Shown here in pieces: positions 6,093-12,464 of a DNA stretch of 12,464 nucleotides. Position 1 is the stretch's first letter, and each line of letters starts with the position of its first letter. The translations under genes and the position numbers were made by a program. Below the pieces are notes generated by a model that saw nothing but the letters and a program-made list of their open reading frames with translations, ran no database searches and was not told the origin of the DNA. Source of the stretch: Clostridium sp. UBA6758 (GTDB lineage: Bacteria; Bacillota; Clostridia; Clostridiales; Clostridiaceae); assembly GCA_002453475.1 (NCBI GenBank), contig DKGY01000114.1, positions 2,128 through 14,591 on the forward strand, read 5' to 3'.

Positions 6093-7331
6093 TCATGATG
6101 CATCCATATTTTTGAATATATCCTTTGATGTAATGGAGATGGCTGCAGACAAAATTGCAACCACTAGCAGAATAATCCCTGTATGATTTGAAAATTGATC
6201 AAAAGCTACCCCATATATGGCTTGCCCAATCGGTTGTGCACACATGGAGAGAGAAATCATCACTGCGATTACTTTTCCCACAAGCTCTGGTGGTGTTTCA
6301 CTTTGAACTGCTGCAATCATCTGTACACTGAACATTGTGGCAAGTGCCATGATGACAAAGCTTGTGGCTGTAATTACCGCATAACTTACCATGTTTGCCA
6401 TGCCCAGTAGCAGTGGAATCGCCATGACCCCCACGGATAGGCTACAAAGAAACATCAAAATGTGTGAACTTGTAAGCTTTAGTTTTTTGCTGAATACGGC
6501 GGTTAAGATTCCGCCGCAAAGTCCGCCAAGTGCCATGGCTCCCTGTGAAAACCCAAGCAATTCATCACTCATTTTAAGTGTGCCAATAATTAGAATAGGC
6601 ATGCCAACAATCAACATTGATGATAGCACCAGATTGAAAATGGTAGCCAGACCAATGATTTTAATGAGGACTGGTTTTTCTTTTTTCATATAATTTGTGC
6701 TGTCAAGAAAGTCACTTTTTATAATTGCAGATATTTTCATTGCATTATTTCTTTTTTCAAAGGGTATGTGTATAAAAATCTCCATTATAGCAGAGGCGGC
6801 AAAGCAAGCAATACTAATGAGAAGGATTGGTACAATGCCAAAGGCACCAAATAACATACCACCAATAATAGGTCCCAAAAGCCCTGCCAGAGCACCAACT
6901 TGGTTGACTATCGCACCTGCTGATAAAATTTTATCTTCTGAAACCAGCAATGGAATACTTGCTTGCACTGTTGGCTGATAGGTGCCATTAATGCCATAAA
7001 GTAACATTAAAACAGCAATAAACAGTGGAACTATGGGCAGTTTTCCAAGAGCCATAAAGAAAAGAAAAATAATGCTTGCCGTTAAAAAATCAAGTGCCAC
7101 CATGATATTTCGCTTGTTCACTCTGTCGGCCAAAATACCTCCCAAAAATGAGAGAAGGATCATGGGAAGAAAGGAGGACGCTGTCACAATTCCAAAAAGA
7201 GATGCTGAGCCTGTTTCTCGCAAAAGATAAAGAGGAAGCGCAAATCGCAAGATTGCATTACCAAACATTGAAATGATTTGCCCGATTACTACAAGTGTAA
7301 AGTTCCTATTAAACAGTTTTGTTTGTTCCAT
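6093..7331 (-). CDS. MFS efflux transporter (macrolide-efflux/DHA3-like)
   Basis: 412 residues, about the usual length for a 12-helix drug exporter. Helix 1 starts near residue 11 (FTLVVIGQIISMFGNAI). The MFS signature loop GGILADRVNKRN lies at 64-75 between helices 2 and 3, and Gly/Pro-rich helices (GALAGLLGPIIGGMLFG) resemble the antiporter motif of helix 5. The overall pattern is that of the MefA-like DHA3 family, which uses the proton gradient to expel antibiotics or other hydrophobic compounds. The substrate cannot be read from the sequence. GGAGG lies 9 bases before the ATG. The start is 1 base after the ABC permease stop, so it is the third gene of that operon. No clear terminator follows the stop. 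Confidence 0.9.
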   Translation of the reverse strand: MEQTKLFNRNFTLVVIGQIISMFGNAILRFALPLYLLRETGSASLFGIVTASSFLPMILLSFLGGILADRVNKRNIMVALDFLTASIIFLFFMALGKLPIVPLFIAVLMLLYGINGTYQPTVQASIPLLVSEDKILSAGAIVNQVGALAGLLGPIIGGMLFGAFGIVPILLISIACFAASAIMEIFIHIPFEKRNNAMKISAIIKSDFLDSTNYMKKEKPVLIKIIGLATIFNLVLSSMLIVGMPILIIGTLKMSDELLGFSQGAMALGGLCGGILTAVFSKKLKLTSSHILMFLCSLSVGVMAIPLLLGMANMVSYAVITATSFVIMALATMFSVQMIAAVQSETPPELVGKVIAVMISLSMCAQPIGQAIYGVAFDQFSNHTGIILLVVAILSAAISITSKDIFKNMDAS

Positions 7332-7332
7332 A

Positions 7333-8082
7333 TTACAATGCCTCCATCTTATTTACCTTTGACAACAGCTCCATAAATACTGCAAGACCTAACGCCAGTA
7401 AAACAACCATTCCTATTAGCCTGATTTGCAAAGAATTTTCATGTATAAACGACATCATATTGCCAAATGGAATAATTAACAGAAAGGATGTTACTACAGT
7501 AGCTACCAATGACTTCCTCCAAAACCCTACACGCATTGCTATAAGCCCTATCGAAGCAGCCAGCAGTGCTGAAACTCCTGTTGTAACAAGTAGGTTTGGC
7601 CACATTTCACCTGTAAACATATTGGGTAAAATGTGAAAAGCATTTGAGAAAAAAGCAAACATACTGATTGCAACAATATTACATATAGCTACCGCAATAG
7701 CAGTGAAGAAAAATACAAAGCTGCATTTTGCAAAGAGAATTTTGCTTCGCTTTATTGGGTAAGAAAACAATAGAATTGCTCTTTTACCAGTATATTCTTC
7801 AACTGTAAATTTAGCGTGCATGATAGCAGATAAGACACCGAATGCAGCAACAAACAGTATTGAAATCAAAGATATAAAATTATTCCATTGACTAAACATA
7901 CTCAAATCTGTAGGCAGGGAAACACCGCCTCTAATTTGGATCATCTGCTGTGATTGTTCAATTTGTGGTATATATGCTGTTAAGAAGCAAAATCCAAATC
8001 CAAAAATCAAGATAAGAAAGGATGCCACAATATAAGATCTAATTTTGTTTCTTTCAAGTTCTAAATTTATAAGTTTTATCAT
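7333..8082 (-). CDS. ABC-2 type transporter permease
   Basis: 249 residues with six predicted membrane helices: about 16-37, 68-89, 119-143, 162-183, 189-206 and 221-240. The cytoplasmic loop EEYTGKRAILLFSYPIKRSK (96-115) is the coupling-helix region typical of bacitracin/lantibiotic-immunity-type permeases, where the motif is usually E..xGT...LL..P..R. It should pair with the ATPase encoded just upstream to export a compound or protect the membrane. Its ATG shares one base with the ATPase stop (TAATG), and AGGAGG lies 9 bases before it inside the ATPase coding end, so the two are translationally coupled. The substrate is unknown. Confidence 0.87.
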   Translation of the reverse strand: MIKLINLELERNKIRSYIVASFLILIFGFGFCFLTAYIPQIEQSQQMIQIRGGVSLPTDLSMFSQWNNFISLISILFVAAFGVLSAIMHAKFTVEEYTGKRAILLFSYPIKRSKILFAKCSFVFFFTAIAVAICNIVAISMFAFFSNAFHILPNMFTGEMWPNLLVTTGVSALLAASIGLIAMRVGFWRKSLVATVVTSFLLIIPFGNMMSFIHENSLQIRLIGMVVLLALGLAVFMELLSKVNKMEAL

Positions 8083-8804
8083 TATAATTTTCCTCCTCTC
8101 ATTTTTTCAATCAAGAAATCTTCAAGATTGTTTTTATGCTCTGCAATTAAGTCATTCACATTAGCTTCAAGGGTTAACGTGCCATTTGCAATGACCGCAA
8201 CTCTTTCAACGGTTTGTATAACTTCGCTTAAAATATGACTTGAAAGTAAAATTGTCACCCCTTGGTTTTTAAGGGAAACAAATAAATCTCTCATTTCCTT
8301 AATTGCAACAGGATCAAGTCCATTAATTGGCTCATCAAGCAGCAATACCTTGGGACTATGTATCATACTTCTAGCAATGCCTAAACGCTGACGCATGCCA
8401 AGAGAAAACTTTGACACTGGCTTATCGCCCACATCACCAAGGCCGACACATTCAAGGGATTTTGATATATTTGCATCCATTCCCATATATCTAAGATGAA
8501 TGGACAAATTTTGGGCAGCATTCAGATGCTCATAAAAATATGGCACCTCAATAAGACTACCGATGTTACCGAGTACCTGGTCTCTTTGGGCCCAAGCATT
8601 TTTAGCCAGAACATATGCACCCCCTTCAGTTGGCTCAAGCAGCCCAGCCATAAGCTTTAAGAGGGTTGTTTTTCCTGCTCCATTTACGCCTAATATGCCA
8701 TAAATCTCACCCTGTTCCACTTTCATTTCCAAACGATTTAATACGGTCTTGCCATAAAATTCCTTGCATAGTCTGTTTGTATGCACTGCAAATTGCTGTT
8801 CCAT
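8082..8804 (-). CDS. ABC transporter ATP-binding protein (BcrA-like)
   Basis: 240 residues, complete. Walker A GVNGAGKTT is at 39-47, signature SLGMRQR at about 134-140, Walker B VLLLDEP at 153-159, and the switch-loop SSH at 188-190; all catalytic residues are present. The sequence style (VNGAGKTTLLKLMAGLLEPT and SLIEVPYFYEHLNAAQNL) matches ATPases of bacitracin- and lantibiotic-type exporters. The frame extends to an ATG at 8822, but that one directly follows the operator and has no ribosome binding site. AAGGAG lies 6 bases before the ATG at 8804, which is preferred. It is the first gene of a three-gene operon with the permease and MFS exporter, and is probably repressed by the upstream TetR. 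Confidence 0.92.
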   Translation of the reverse strand: MEQQFAVHTNRLCKEFYGKTVLNRLEMKVEQGEIYGILGVNGAGKTTLLKLMAGLLEPTEGGAYVLAKNAWAQRDQVLGNIGSLIEVPYFYEHLNAAQNLSIHLRYMGMDANISKSLECVGLGDVGDKPVSKFSLGMRQRLGIARSMIHSPKVLLLDEPINGLDPVAIKEMRDLFVSLKNQGVTILLSSHILSEVIQTVERVAVIANGTLTLEANVNDLIAEHKNNLEDFLIEKMRGGKL

Positions 8805-8822
8805 ATACTTCTCCTTATTCAT

Positions 8823-8839
8823 ATACCGACGTTCGGTAT
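8823..8839. promoter_or_regulatory. Probable TetR operator in front of the ABC-MFS operon
   Basis: ATACCGACGTTCGGTAT is a 17-bp palindrome with one mismatched pair. It shares 13 of 17 positions, and both outer ATACC/GGTAT half-sites, with the palindrome in front of tetR. It starts 2 bp after the -10 box, where a bound repressor would cover the transcription start. Confidence 0.82.
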
Positions 8840-8841
8840 GT

Positions 8842-8847
8842 ATTTTA
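8842..8847 (-). promoter_or_regulatory. -10 box of the ABC-MFS operon
   Basis: Minus-strand TAAAAT lies 2 bp before the operator, exactly as the -10 of tetR does. At 17 bp upstream there is only CCGAGG, inside the tetR terminator, so no -35 is visible. The promoter is probably weak, or helped by read-through from tetR. Confidence 0.5.
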
Positions 8848-8849
8848 CT

Positions 8850-8885
8850 AAAAATAGTCTGCCCCCTCGGGAGCAGTTATTTTTT
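8850..8885 (-). terminator. tetR terminator (possibly bidirectional)
   Basis: CTGCTCCC (8876-8869, minus strand) pairs with GGGGGCAG (8866-8859) around a 2-base tip, with one G-U wobble only in minus-strand RNA. Outer ATA/TAT pairs and a five-T run follow. It begins at the tetR stop codon. A T-run on the plus side allows weak termination in that direction too. Confidence 0.75.
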
Positions 8886-9531
8886 ACCCATTGTAGCGAC
8901 TACCATACTCTACATATTGTAATATAGTTTCTGTATCTAAAATATCAATTCCTATTCCATTCAAAAGAACACTGAAAAATTCCATTTTCCTACGCATTTC
9001 TTCAGGTGTAGATTTTGCAAACACAGGGTTTACCCAAATATTCATTAGCGTAATGATAACCTCAGCAAGTTCCTTTGGATAAGCGGTTTCAATTGAACCA
9101 TCACTTATTCCCTCCTTGATGATAGGCTCAATATAGCATGGTACAATCAATTCATAGATTTCTATGACTTGTTTCATCACAAATTTAGGATCACTCATAA
9201 TTTTGTTTGACATTGCTATAATCGCATTACTACCCGGATTAGCGTAGCCGGCTTTAATCATCATTTTTAGCTTTTCATAACCAGTCATGGTCTTGTCATC
9301 ACGGAGTTTATTGAAATAAGCTGTGTTTTCATTGCCAATTTTCTCACATACTGATTGAAAAATTTCCTCCTTGGATTTAAAATGATGATAGATTGCCCCC
9401 TTGGAAAGCCCCCCCAAATGATTGATAATATCTTGAATTGAAGTGCGTTCATAACCTTTTTCAATAAAGAGCTTTAAGGCTTCCTCTAAGATTAGGTTAA
9501 CTGTTTCTTCTGGATATTTATTTCGCGCCAT
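8884..9531 (-). CDS. TetR-family transcriptional repressor of the efflux operon
   Basis: 215 residues. The N-terminal DNA-binding domain is typical: LILEEALKLFIEKGYERTS (13-31), then IQDIINHLGGLSKGAIYHHF and KSKEEIF (to about 58). The C-terminal ligand/dimer domain carries no recognisable ligand signature. The frame extends to 9594, but that start would lie within the -35 box; GGAGG lies 10 bases before the ATG at 9531, so 9531 is used. Two matching palindromes, one in front of this gene and one in front of the ABC-MFS operon, imply autorepression and repression of the exporter, relieved by a transported compound. It ends about 80 bases before the ATPase start, with its own terminator between. 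Confidence 0.92.
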   Translation of the reverse strand: MARNKYPEETVNLILEEALKLFIEKGYERTSIQDIINHLGGLSKGAIYHHFKSKEEIFQSVCEKIGNENTAYFNKLRDDKTMTGYEKLKMMIKAGYANPGSNAIIAMSNKIMSDPKFVMKQVIEIYELIVPCYIEPIIKEGISDGSIETAYPKELAEVIITLMNIWVNPVFAKSTPEEMRRKMEFFSVLLNGIGIDILDTETILQYVEYGSRYNG

Positions 9532-9546
9532 ACAGCATCCACCTCC

Positions 9547-9563
9547 ATACCTACCGTTGGTAT
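9547..9563. promoter_or_regulatory. Probable TetR operator in front of tetR
   Basis: ATACCTACCGTTGGTAT is a 17-bp palindrome with one mismatched pair, starting 2 bp after the tetR -10 box and covering the predicted start of transcription. It is related to the site at 8823-8839. Confidence 0.82.
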
Positions 9564-9565
9564 CT

Positions 9566-9594
9566 ATGCTATCATGGATGATTTTTCTTGTCAA
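9566..9594 (-). promoter_or_regulatory. tetR promoter
   Basis: Minus-strand TTGACA (9594-9589), a 17-base spacer and TAGCAT (9571-9566), with TG one base before the -10 (extended -10). The consensus -35 and extended -10 predict fair strength when the operator is free. Confidence 0.82.
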
Positions 9595-9640
9595 GCACTA
9601 ATATACTATTAATCTAATGCTGTTTTACTTCATAAAATGA

Positions 9641-9683
9641 TTTTAAAGACATGGTGATTATCATATAATCCCATGCCTTAACT
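9641..9683 (-). terminator. Hairpin between tetR and the Rpn remnant, possible terminator
   Basis: CATGG-GATTA and TAATC-CCATG arms around TCATA, with outer TTAA pairs, form an imperfect long hairpin. On the minus strand it is followed only by a broken AAATCATTTT run. It would end transcripts of the Rpn remnant before the tetR promoter. Confidence 0.35.
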
Positions 9684-9755
9684 CCAGTTTCTTTATTTAA
9701 GCTTATTAAATACAATACAAATAAAATAAATACTATTACTTATTTATATGATTTG

Positions 9756-10091
9756 TTATACTTTAGTAAGCTTAAAATACTCTTCCAATTCCTCCACAGA
9801 ATTTATATCAAAAATATCCATACCAATTCTATCAATGGTATTAATGGGTAAATTCATTATCTTATTCTCATATCCTTCTGGTAAACTTTTGAATTTTTTT
9901 ATTAGTAGCTTAATTAGTAATTCTGCTTTGCCTTTTTCTATTCCTTCTGCTATTCCCTTTTCTATGCCCCTCTTTTCAACCTCTGGATCATATAATGTTT
10001 TTGTCATTCTACTCACCTCATTTTCTAAAATTTCATCCTTAATAAAATTTCTATTTAGATATTCTATTAAATTTTGTATTGCTAGCAACAA
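9756..10091 (-). pseudogene. C-terminal tail of an Rpn-family nuclease/putative transposase
   Basis: About 111 codons, no ribosome binding site, with TTG as the only possible start. The charged repeat GIEKGIAEGIEKGKAELL, then LLIKKFKSLPEGYENKI, INTIDRIGMDIFDI and SVEELEEYF, is the typical tail of Rpn (PD-(D/E)XK, PDDEXK_2) proteins. These are usually about 300 residues. The N-terminal nuclease domain is absent: the frame meets a stop near 10118 and unrelated plus-strand coding begins there. The family is linked to recA-independent recombination; this copy should be inactive. It was probably cut by an insertion or deletion at about 10085-10095. Confidence 0.75.
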
Positions 10092-10267
10092 TAAATAAAG
10101 TAGTTTGTATGCCTACTGAAAGAAGTATTTATAGACTATCTTTTGAAATGTTGAAGGTTAATGCCATACTCAGTGAAGACCCATTTTACAAAGAAAAAAT
10201 CGCCAGTTATGAAATTATTGAATTTATTCCTACCAAATATGCAGCTAGTTTCAAAGATTTTATTTAA
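10091..10267 (+). pseudogene. Plus-strand C-terminal gene scrap, unrecognised
   Basis: A plus-strand frame ends at TAA 10265-10267. Its last part reads VVCMPTERSIYRLSFEMLK and then EKIASYEIIEFIPTKYAASF. The codons and composition look like real protein, but there is no start with a ribosome binding site, and the beginning collides with the Rpn remnant running the other way. I do not recognise the family. It is probably the 3' end of a gene whose 5' part was deleted in the event that beheaded the Rpn gene. Confidence 0.4.
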
Positions 10268-10270
10268 TAA

Positions 10271-10300
10271 GAATGAGAAAGGGGCTATCTCCCTACATTC
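10271..10300. terminator. Hairpin between the plus-strand scrap and the DUF2785 gene
   Basis: GAATG...AGGG...CCCT.CATTC forms a two-part stem 3 bases after the plus-strand stop and about 20 bases after the DUF2785 stop. T-rich sequence follows on both sides (ATTATTTTAT on plus, TTATT on minus). It probably ends one or both converging genes. Confidence 0.45.
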
Positions 10301-10322
10301 ACTCCATTATTTTATGACATTA

Positions 10323-11168
10323 TTAATCTAAGTATAAATTTATTTTCCTTTCTAAGTCAATTATTGCTTTTGATATTTCCTCATTATTTTCAAGATGTAA
10401 TAGTCTAAAGTACAGGCTACGTATGAAATTTTTCACATTAGTTCTAGCCATAAATCTTGTTCTTCTATCTTCTATTTCAACAACCTTACTAAGCCCATCT
10501 ATCCAATTACAAATATATTTATTACTTAATAAGTTGTCTGATATTATATCATAATATATTATTGTAATTAACCTTTCATCCTCTTCTGCATTGAAAACTT
10601 CTCTTCCTTCAAGTAACTTATTTTCTATAGTCCCCATAATATCTTTACATATATCCTCAGTAATTCCTTTACAGTTTATTAATGCATGTATTCCATCAGC
10701 TACATGCGCTATAGCATGTAGCCACCCCTTTTCTTTATCATATCCACGTAAATCTTTTTCTTCATTTAAATATTTAATTAAGCAATCTTTAGTCTTTAGA
10801 ATCATTTCTTCATCTAAAAATTCTTTATCTAAATGAACACATAAGATTGGATTTACCAAAAGTATAGAAAAACTTCTTCTTAAAACTGAATCATCATCTT
10901 CACTTCCAATGTTATAAAAAGCAAAGTCTTTACTTAATATAGTATTTAATAATATTTCTAACTCTTCATCAGTAAAATACCCTTTTTCTTCAATCCAATT
11001 AACAAAAGTAGTATATATCAACTCATCTCTTACTTCTGGATCATTGTCACCAATATACTTAAGCATTAAATTAACATAATCATTAATATTTTCAACATTT
11101 CCAAGGTTGTATTCATTCTCTTTAATCCTTATTAAATTTGCTTTTAGCTGTTCTTTTTCATTATACAT
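10323..11168 (-). CDS. DUF2785 family protein
   Basis: 281 residues, cytoplasmic, mostly alpha-helical, with no signal or membrane segment. The motif RGYDKEKGWLHAIAHVADGI (about 141-160, with H151, H155 and D158) is the hallmark of the DUF2785 family as I know it; His and Asp there could bind a metal, but no activity is established. AGGAAGG lies 8 bases before the ATG at 11168, which is preferred over the in-frame GTG at 11177 that overlaps that site. It is a single gene between a decayed region and a GNAT gene on the same strand 125 bases upstream. A TATAAT at 11240-11245 may be its own promoter. Confidence 0.85.
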   Translation of the reverse strand: MYNEKEQLKANLIRIKENEYNLGNVENINDYVNLMLKYIGDNDPEVRDELIYTTFVNWIEEKGYFTDEELEILLNTILSKDFAFYNIGSEDDDSVLRRSFSILLVNPILCVHLDKEFLDEEMILKTKDCLIKYLNEEKDLRGYDKEKGWLHAIAHVADGIHALINCKGITEDICKDIMGTIENKLLEGREVFNAEEDERLITIIYYDIISDNLLSNKYICNWIDGLSKVVEIEDRRTRFMARTNVKNFIRSLYFRLLHLENNEEISKAIIDLERKINLYLD

Positions 11169-11239
11169 TTTTAGCACCTTCCTATTTAAATAAAAATTTA
11201 GGCAAAAAATTTAATTCTAATAATTAATCTTACTGATAT

Positions 11240-11245
11240 ATTATA
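11240..11245 (-). promoter_or_regulatory. Candidate -10 box for the DUF2785 gene
   Basis: A perfect TATAAT on the minus strand lies 71 bases before the DUF2785 start. The hexamer 17 bases upstream, TATTTC, is a poor -35. The region is A/T-rich, so the match is only suggestive. Confidence 0.35.
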
Positions 11246-11293
11246 GGGAGAATATATGAATAGAAATAAATAAATTTATTTACTAATTTCTTC

Positions 11294-11779
11294 TTAGTGA
11301 AGAATCATAATCCTAAACTCCATTTTCCCATTATCTGATATACTTTCAAAAGAGTTAATTTTTTGAAATCCTAATCGCTGATATACCTTAATTGCTCGTT
11401 TATTAAAAGTTGCTACAGTCAAACGAAATACTTTTGCTGATAGTTTATTTCTGGCAAAGTCTAAACCACTATTAAAAAAATCAAACCCTAATCCTTGGCC
11501 ACACAAATTTGGTTTTATTCCTAAACCAACATCAGTAATATCTTTGCAATCATAAACACCAAATTGATTTCCTACTGGAACTTGAGCAGATTCACCAAAG
11601 CAATAGTAGCCTATTAGATTATTCTCTTTGTCAGAAACCGAAAAATAATATCCATTAAGGAGTTCACTTATACAGCTATTACTTTCATCCATACTATAGA
11701 TTGAAAATTGTTCTTTATAAACCCATTTTGAAATTTGCTTTGCTTCATTATAATTCATTTGCTTTATATTTAGTTCCAT
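11294..11779 (-). CDS. GNAT family N-acetyltransferase
   Basis: 161 residues, a normal single-domain length. The acetyl-CoA site (motif A) is DVGLGIKPNLCGQGLG (83-98), with the GQGLG turn that grips the pyrophosphate. NKRAIKVYQRLGF (126-138) is the typical motif B region with the conserved YQRLGF. The acceptor is not predictable; relatives acetylate ribosomal proteins, antibiotics or small amines. The ATG at 11779 has only a weak GGGGA ribosome binding site 7 bases upstream. A TATAAT at 11815-11820 without a clear -35 may drive it. It stands alone on the minus strand, with a weak TTCTTC/GAAGAA hairpin at its stop codon. Confidence 0.9.
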   Translation of the reverse strand: MELNIKQMNYNEAKQISKWVYKEQFSIYSMDESNSCISELLNGYYFSVSDKENNLIGYYCFGESAQVPVGNQFGVYDCKDITDVGLGIKPNLCGQGLGFDFFNSGLDFARNKLSAKVFRLTVATFNKRAIKVYQRLGFQKINSFESISDNGKMEFRIMILH

Positions 11780-11838
11780 TCTAAATCCCCATTACTTAAT
11801 TACCTACTTATTTGATTATATACCATATATTTTCAATA

Positions 11839-12045
11839 TTAAAGATACCTAACATAAGCTGTATAAATTGCTTCTCTAATTCTAATTTCATTTAATTTTG
11901 TGTCAGAAAGAGAGGTATGAGAATGTGCTAATATATTTTTACTCTTAATGGTATCTTTCTCTGTGTTAAAGACCTCTAACCACTTAAACCAATATATGTA
12001 ATTAGCAAGATGTTTAGTTGCAACATCATTAAATCTATCCATCAA
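11839..12045 (-). pseudogene. C-terminal remnant of an IS1595-like transposase
   Basis: A 68-codon fragment, MDRFNDVATKHLANYIYWFK followed by WLEVFNTEKD. The FNxVATKxLxNYxYWFKWLE pattern is the C-terminal end of clostridial IS1595/ISXO2-type DDE transposases (full length about 300 residues). A stop precedes it in frame. Just upstream in another frame GGVIEVDG (about 12047-12070) faintly recalls the first catalytic region GxVExDE, so the rest may have been removed by an internal deletion plus a frame shift. It is inactive. Terminal inverted repeats were not found. Confidence 0.6.
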
Positions 12046-12118
12046 CTTCTATTACACCACCAACGCTTCCAATACCCATAAAGGCTCTAATTGCTATGGT
12101 TGCTATTGGACTATAAAA

Positions 12119-12464
12119 TTATCTCTTTTCTTTATTCTTTCTTCTAATAACTTCTAACACATATCCTATTCCCATACCTATAAAAGCCCCTGCAGTTCCC
12201 CACATAAAGTTCCCTGTAATTACACCAACACCTGTCCCAATTATAAAACCTCCAAGCATTAAATTTACTGAATCTTCTTCCTCATCCTCTTCATCATAAC
12301 TATCTTTGTTATCACTAGATACATGCTCTTCTTGATTTGTGCTTTTTCCTTTATCTGTTTTTTCATTAACCATCAATTCATCTAAACTAACATTAAATAT
12401 ATCCCTTAATAATATAAGGTTATCTATATCTGGATATGCTTTACCTGATTCCCACTTTGAAATT
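12119..12464 (-). CDS. XRE-type HTH regulator with C-terminal membrane domain (N-terminus beyond right edge)
   Basis: The frame is open from the right window edge to TAA at 12119, so about 114 residues are visible. It begins inside a Cro/CI-type helix-turn-helix, ISKWESGKAYPDIDNL then LRDIFNVSLDELM, the classical WExGxxxPDxxxLxxLxxxFxVSxDxL pattern. A hydrophilic, very acidic linker (DSYDEEDEEEDSV) follows, then two Gly-rich membrane helices (LMLGGFIIGTGVGVITG and TAGAFIGMGIGYVLEVI) and a basic tail RRKNKEKR. This makes it a membrane-tethered regulator, a layout seen in clostridial proteins whose target is usually unknown. It is not an 85-residue separate protein: the apparent TTG/ATG starts inside the frame lack a ribosome binding site. 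Confidence 0.85.
   Translation of the reverse strand, partial: ISKWESGKAYPDIDNLILLRDIFNVSLDELMVNEKTDKGKSTNQEEHVSSDNKDSYDEEDEEEDSVNLMLGGFIIGTGVGVITGNFMWGTAGAFIGMGIGYVLEVIRRKNKEKR

Noticed and set aside
6195..7636. Several plus-strand frames of 60-105 codons across the MFS and permease genes
   Set aside because: They lie wholly antisense to well-supported transporter genes, lack ribosome binding sites, and have no domain pattern.
8823..8839. Possibility that the palindrome before the ABC gene is an RNA hairpin of its leader
   Set aside because: Its match to the palindrome before tetR and the identical distance to the -10 favour a DNA operator.
9532..9594. Longer tetR start at 9594
   Set aside because: That codon lies in the -35 box of the promoter, and the extra 21 residues would be encoded by the promoter and operator.
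11267..11282. Perfect 16-bp palindrome TAAATAAATTTATTTA
   Set aside because: Made only of A and T in an A/T-rich spacer; expected by chance and not next to a promoter element of note.
1..12464. CRISPR array, tRNA, rRNA, integrase or att sites
   Set aside because: I looked for regularly spaced repeats, tRNA-like arms and recombinase motifs and found none. The extent of the prophage therefore cannot be defined from this window.

Overview
The window is low-GC Firmicute DNA, most likely a Clostridium (sensu stricto) chromosome carrying a prophage. This rests on A+T-rich codon use, strong AGGAGG-type ribosome binding sites, and the protein families present. Almost every intact gene is on the minus strand, so the window reads right to left. 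No integrase, att site, tRNA, rRNA or CRISPR array is visible.

Positions 1-5183 hold a phage DNA-replication module. A near-consensus promoter (5155-5183, minus) leads into a tiny Com-like zinc-ribbon gene (about 4814-4975). Two strong minus-strand intrinsic terminators follow (4713-4758 and 4647-4675). Then come a short sigma-region-4-like protein, an uncharacterised 149-residue acidic/lysine-rich protein, an Enc34-type (DUF2815) single-strand DNA-binding protein, a family-A DNA polymerase with 3'-5' exonuclease, and the N-terminal primase-like part of a VirE-type primase/helicase that leaves the window on the left. The last five are tightly packed and probably cotranscribed.

Positions about 5190-6090 are a gene graveyard: short broken reading frames on both strands and a near-perfect 42-base inverted repeat, with no intact gene.

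Positions 6093-9594 hold a self-contained, visibly more GC-rich efflux module: a TetR repressor, an ABC ATPase, an ABC-2 permease and an MFS exporter. TetR has its own TTGACA/TAGCAT promoter and its own terminator. Two related 17-bp palindromes, each starting 2 bp after a -10 box, sit in front of tetR and in front of the ABC-MFS operon. They are the probable TetR operators and make this an autoregulated, inducible exporter cassette, most likely for a toxic or antimicrobial compound.

Positions 9600-12464 are accessory chromosomal DNA: the C-terminal tail of an Rpn-type nuclease/transposase, a plus-strand gene scrap, an intact DUF2785 gene, an intact GNAT acetyltransferase, the C-terminal remnant of an IS1595-like transposase, and the 3' part of an XRE-type regulator with a C-terminal membrane domain that enters from beyond the right edge.

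The most interesting possibility is the leader region of the phage module. A Com-like protein, whose phage Mu relative is a translational activator, lies upstream of two strand-specific terminators and of a stem-loop abutting the ribosome binding site of the sigma-like gene.
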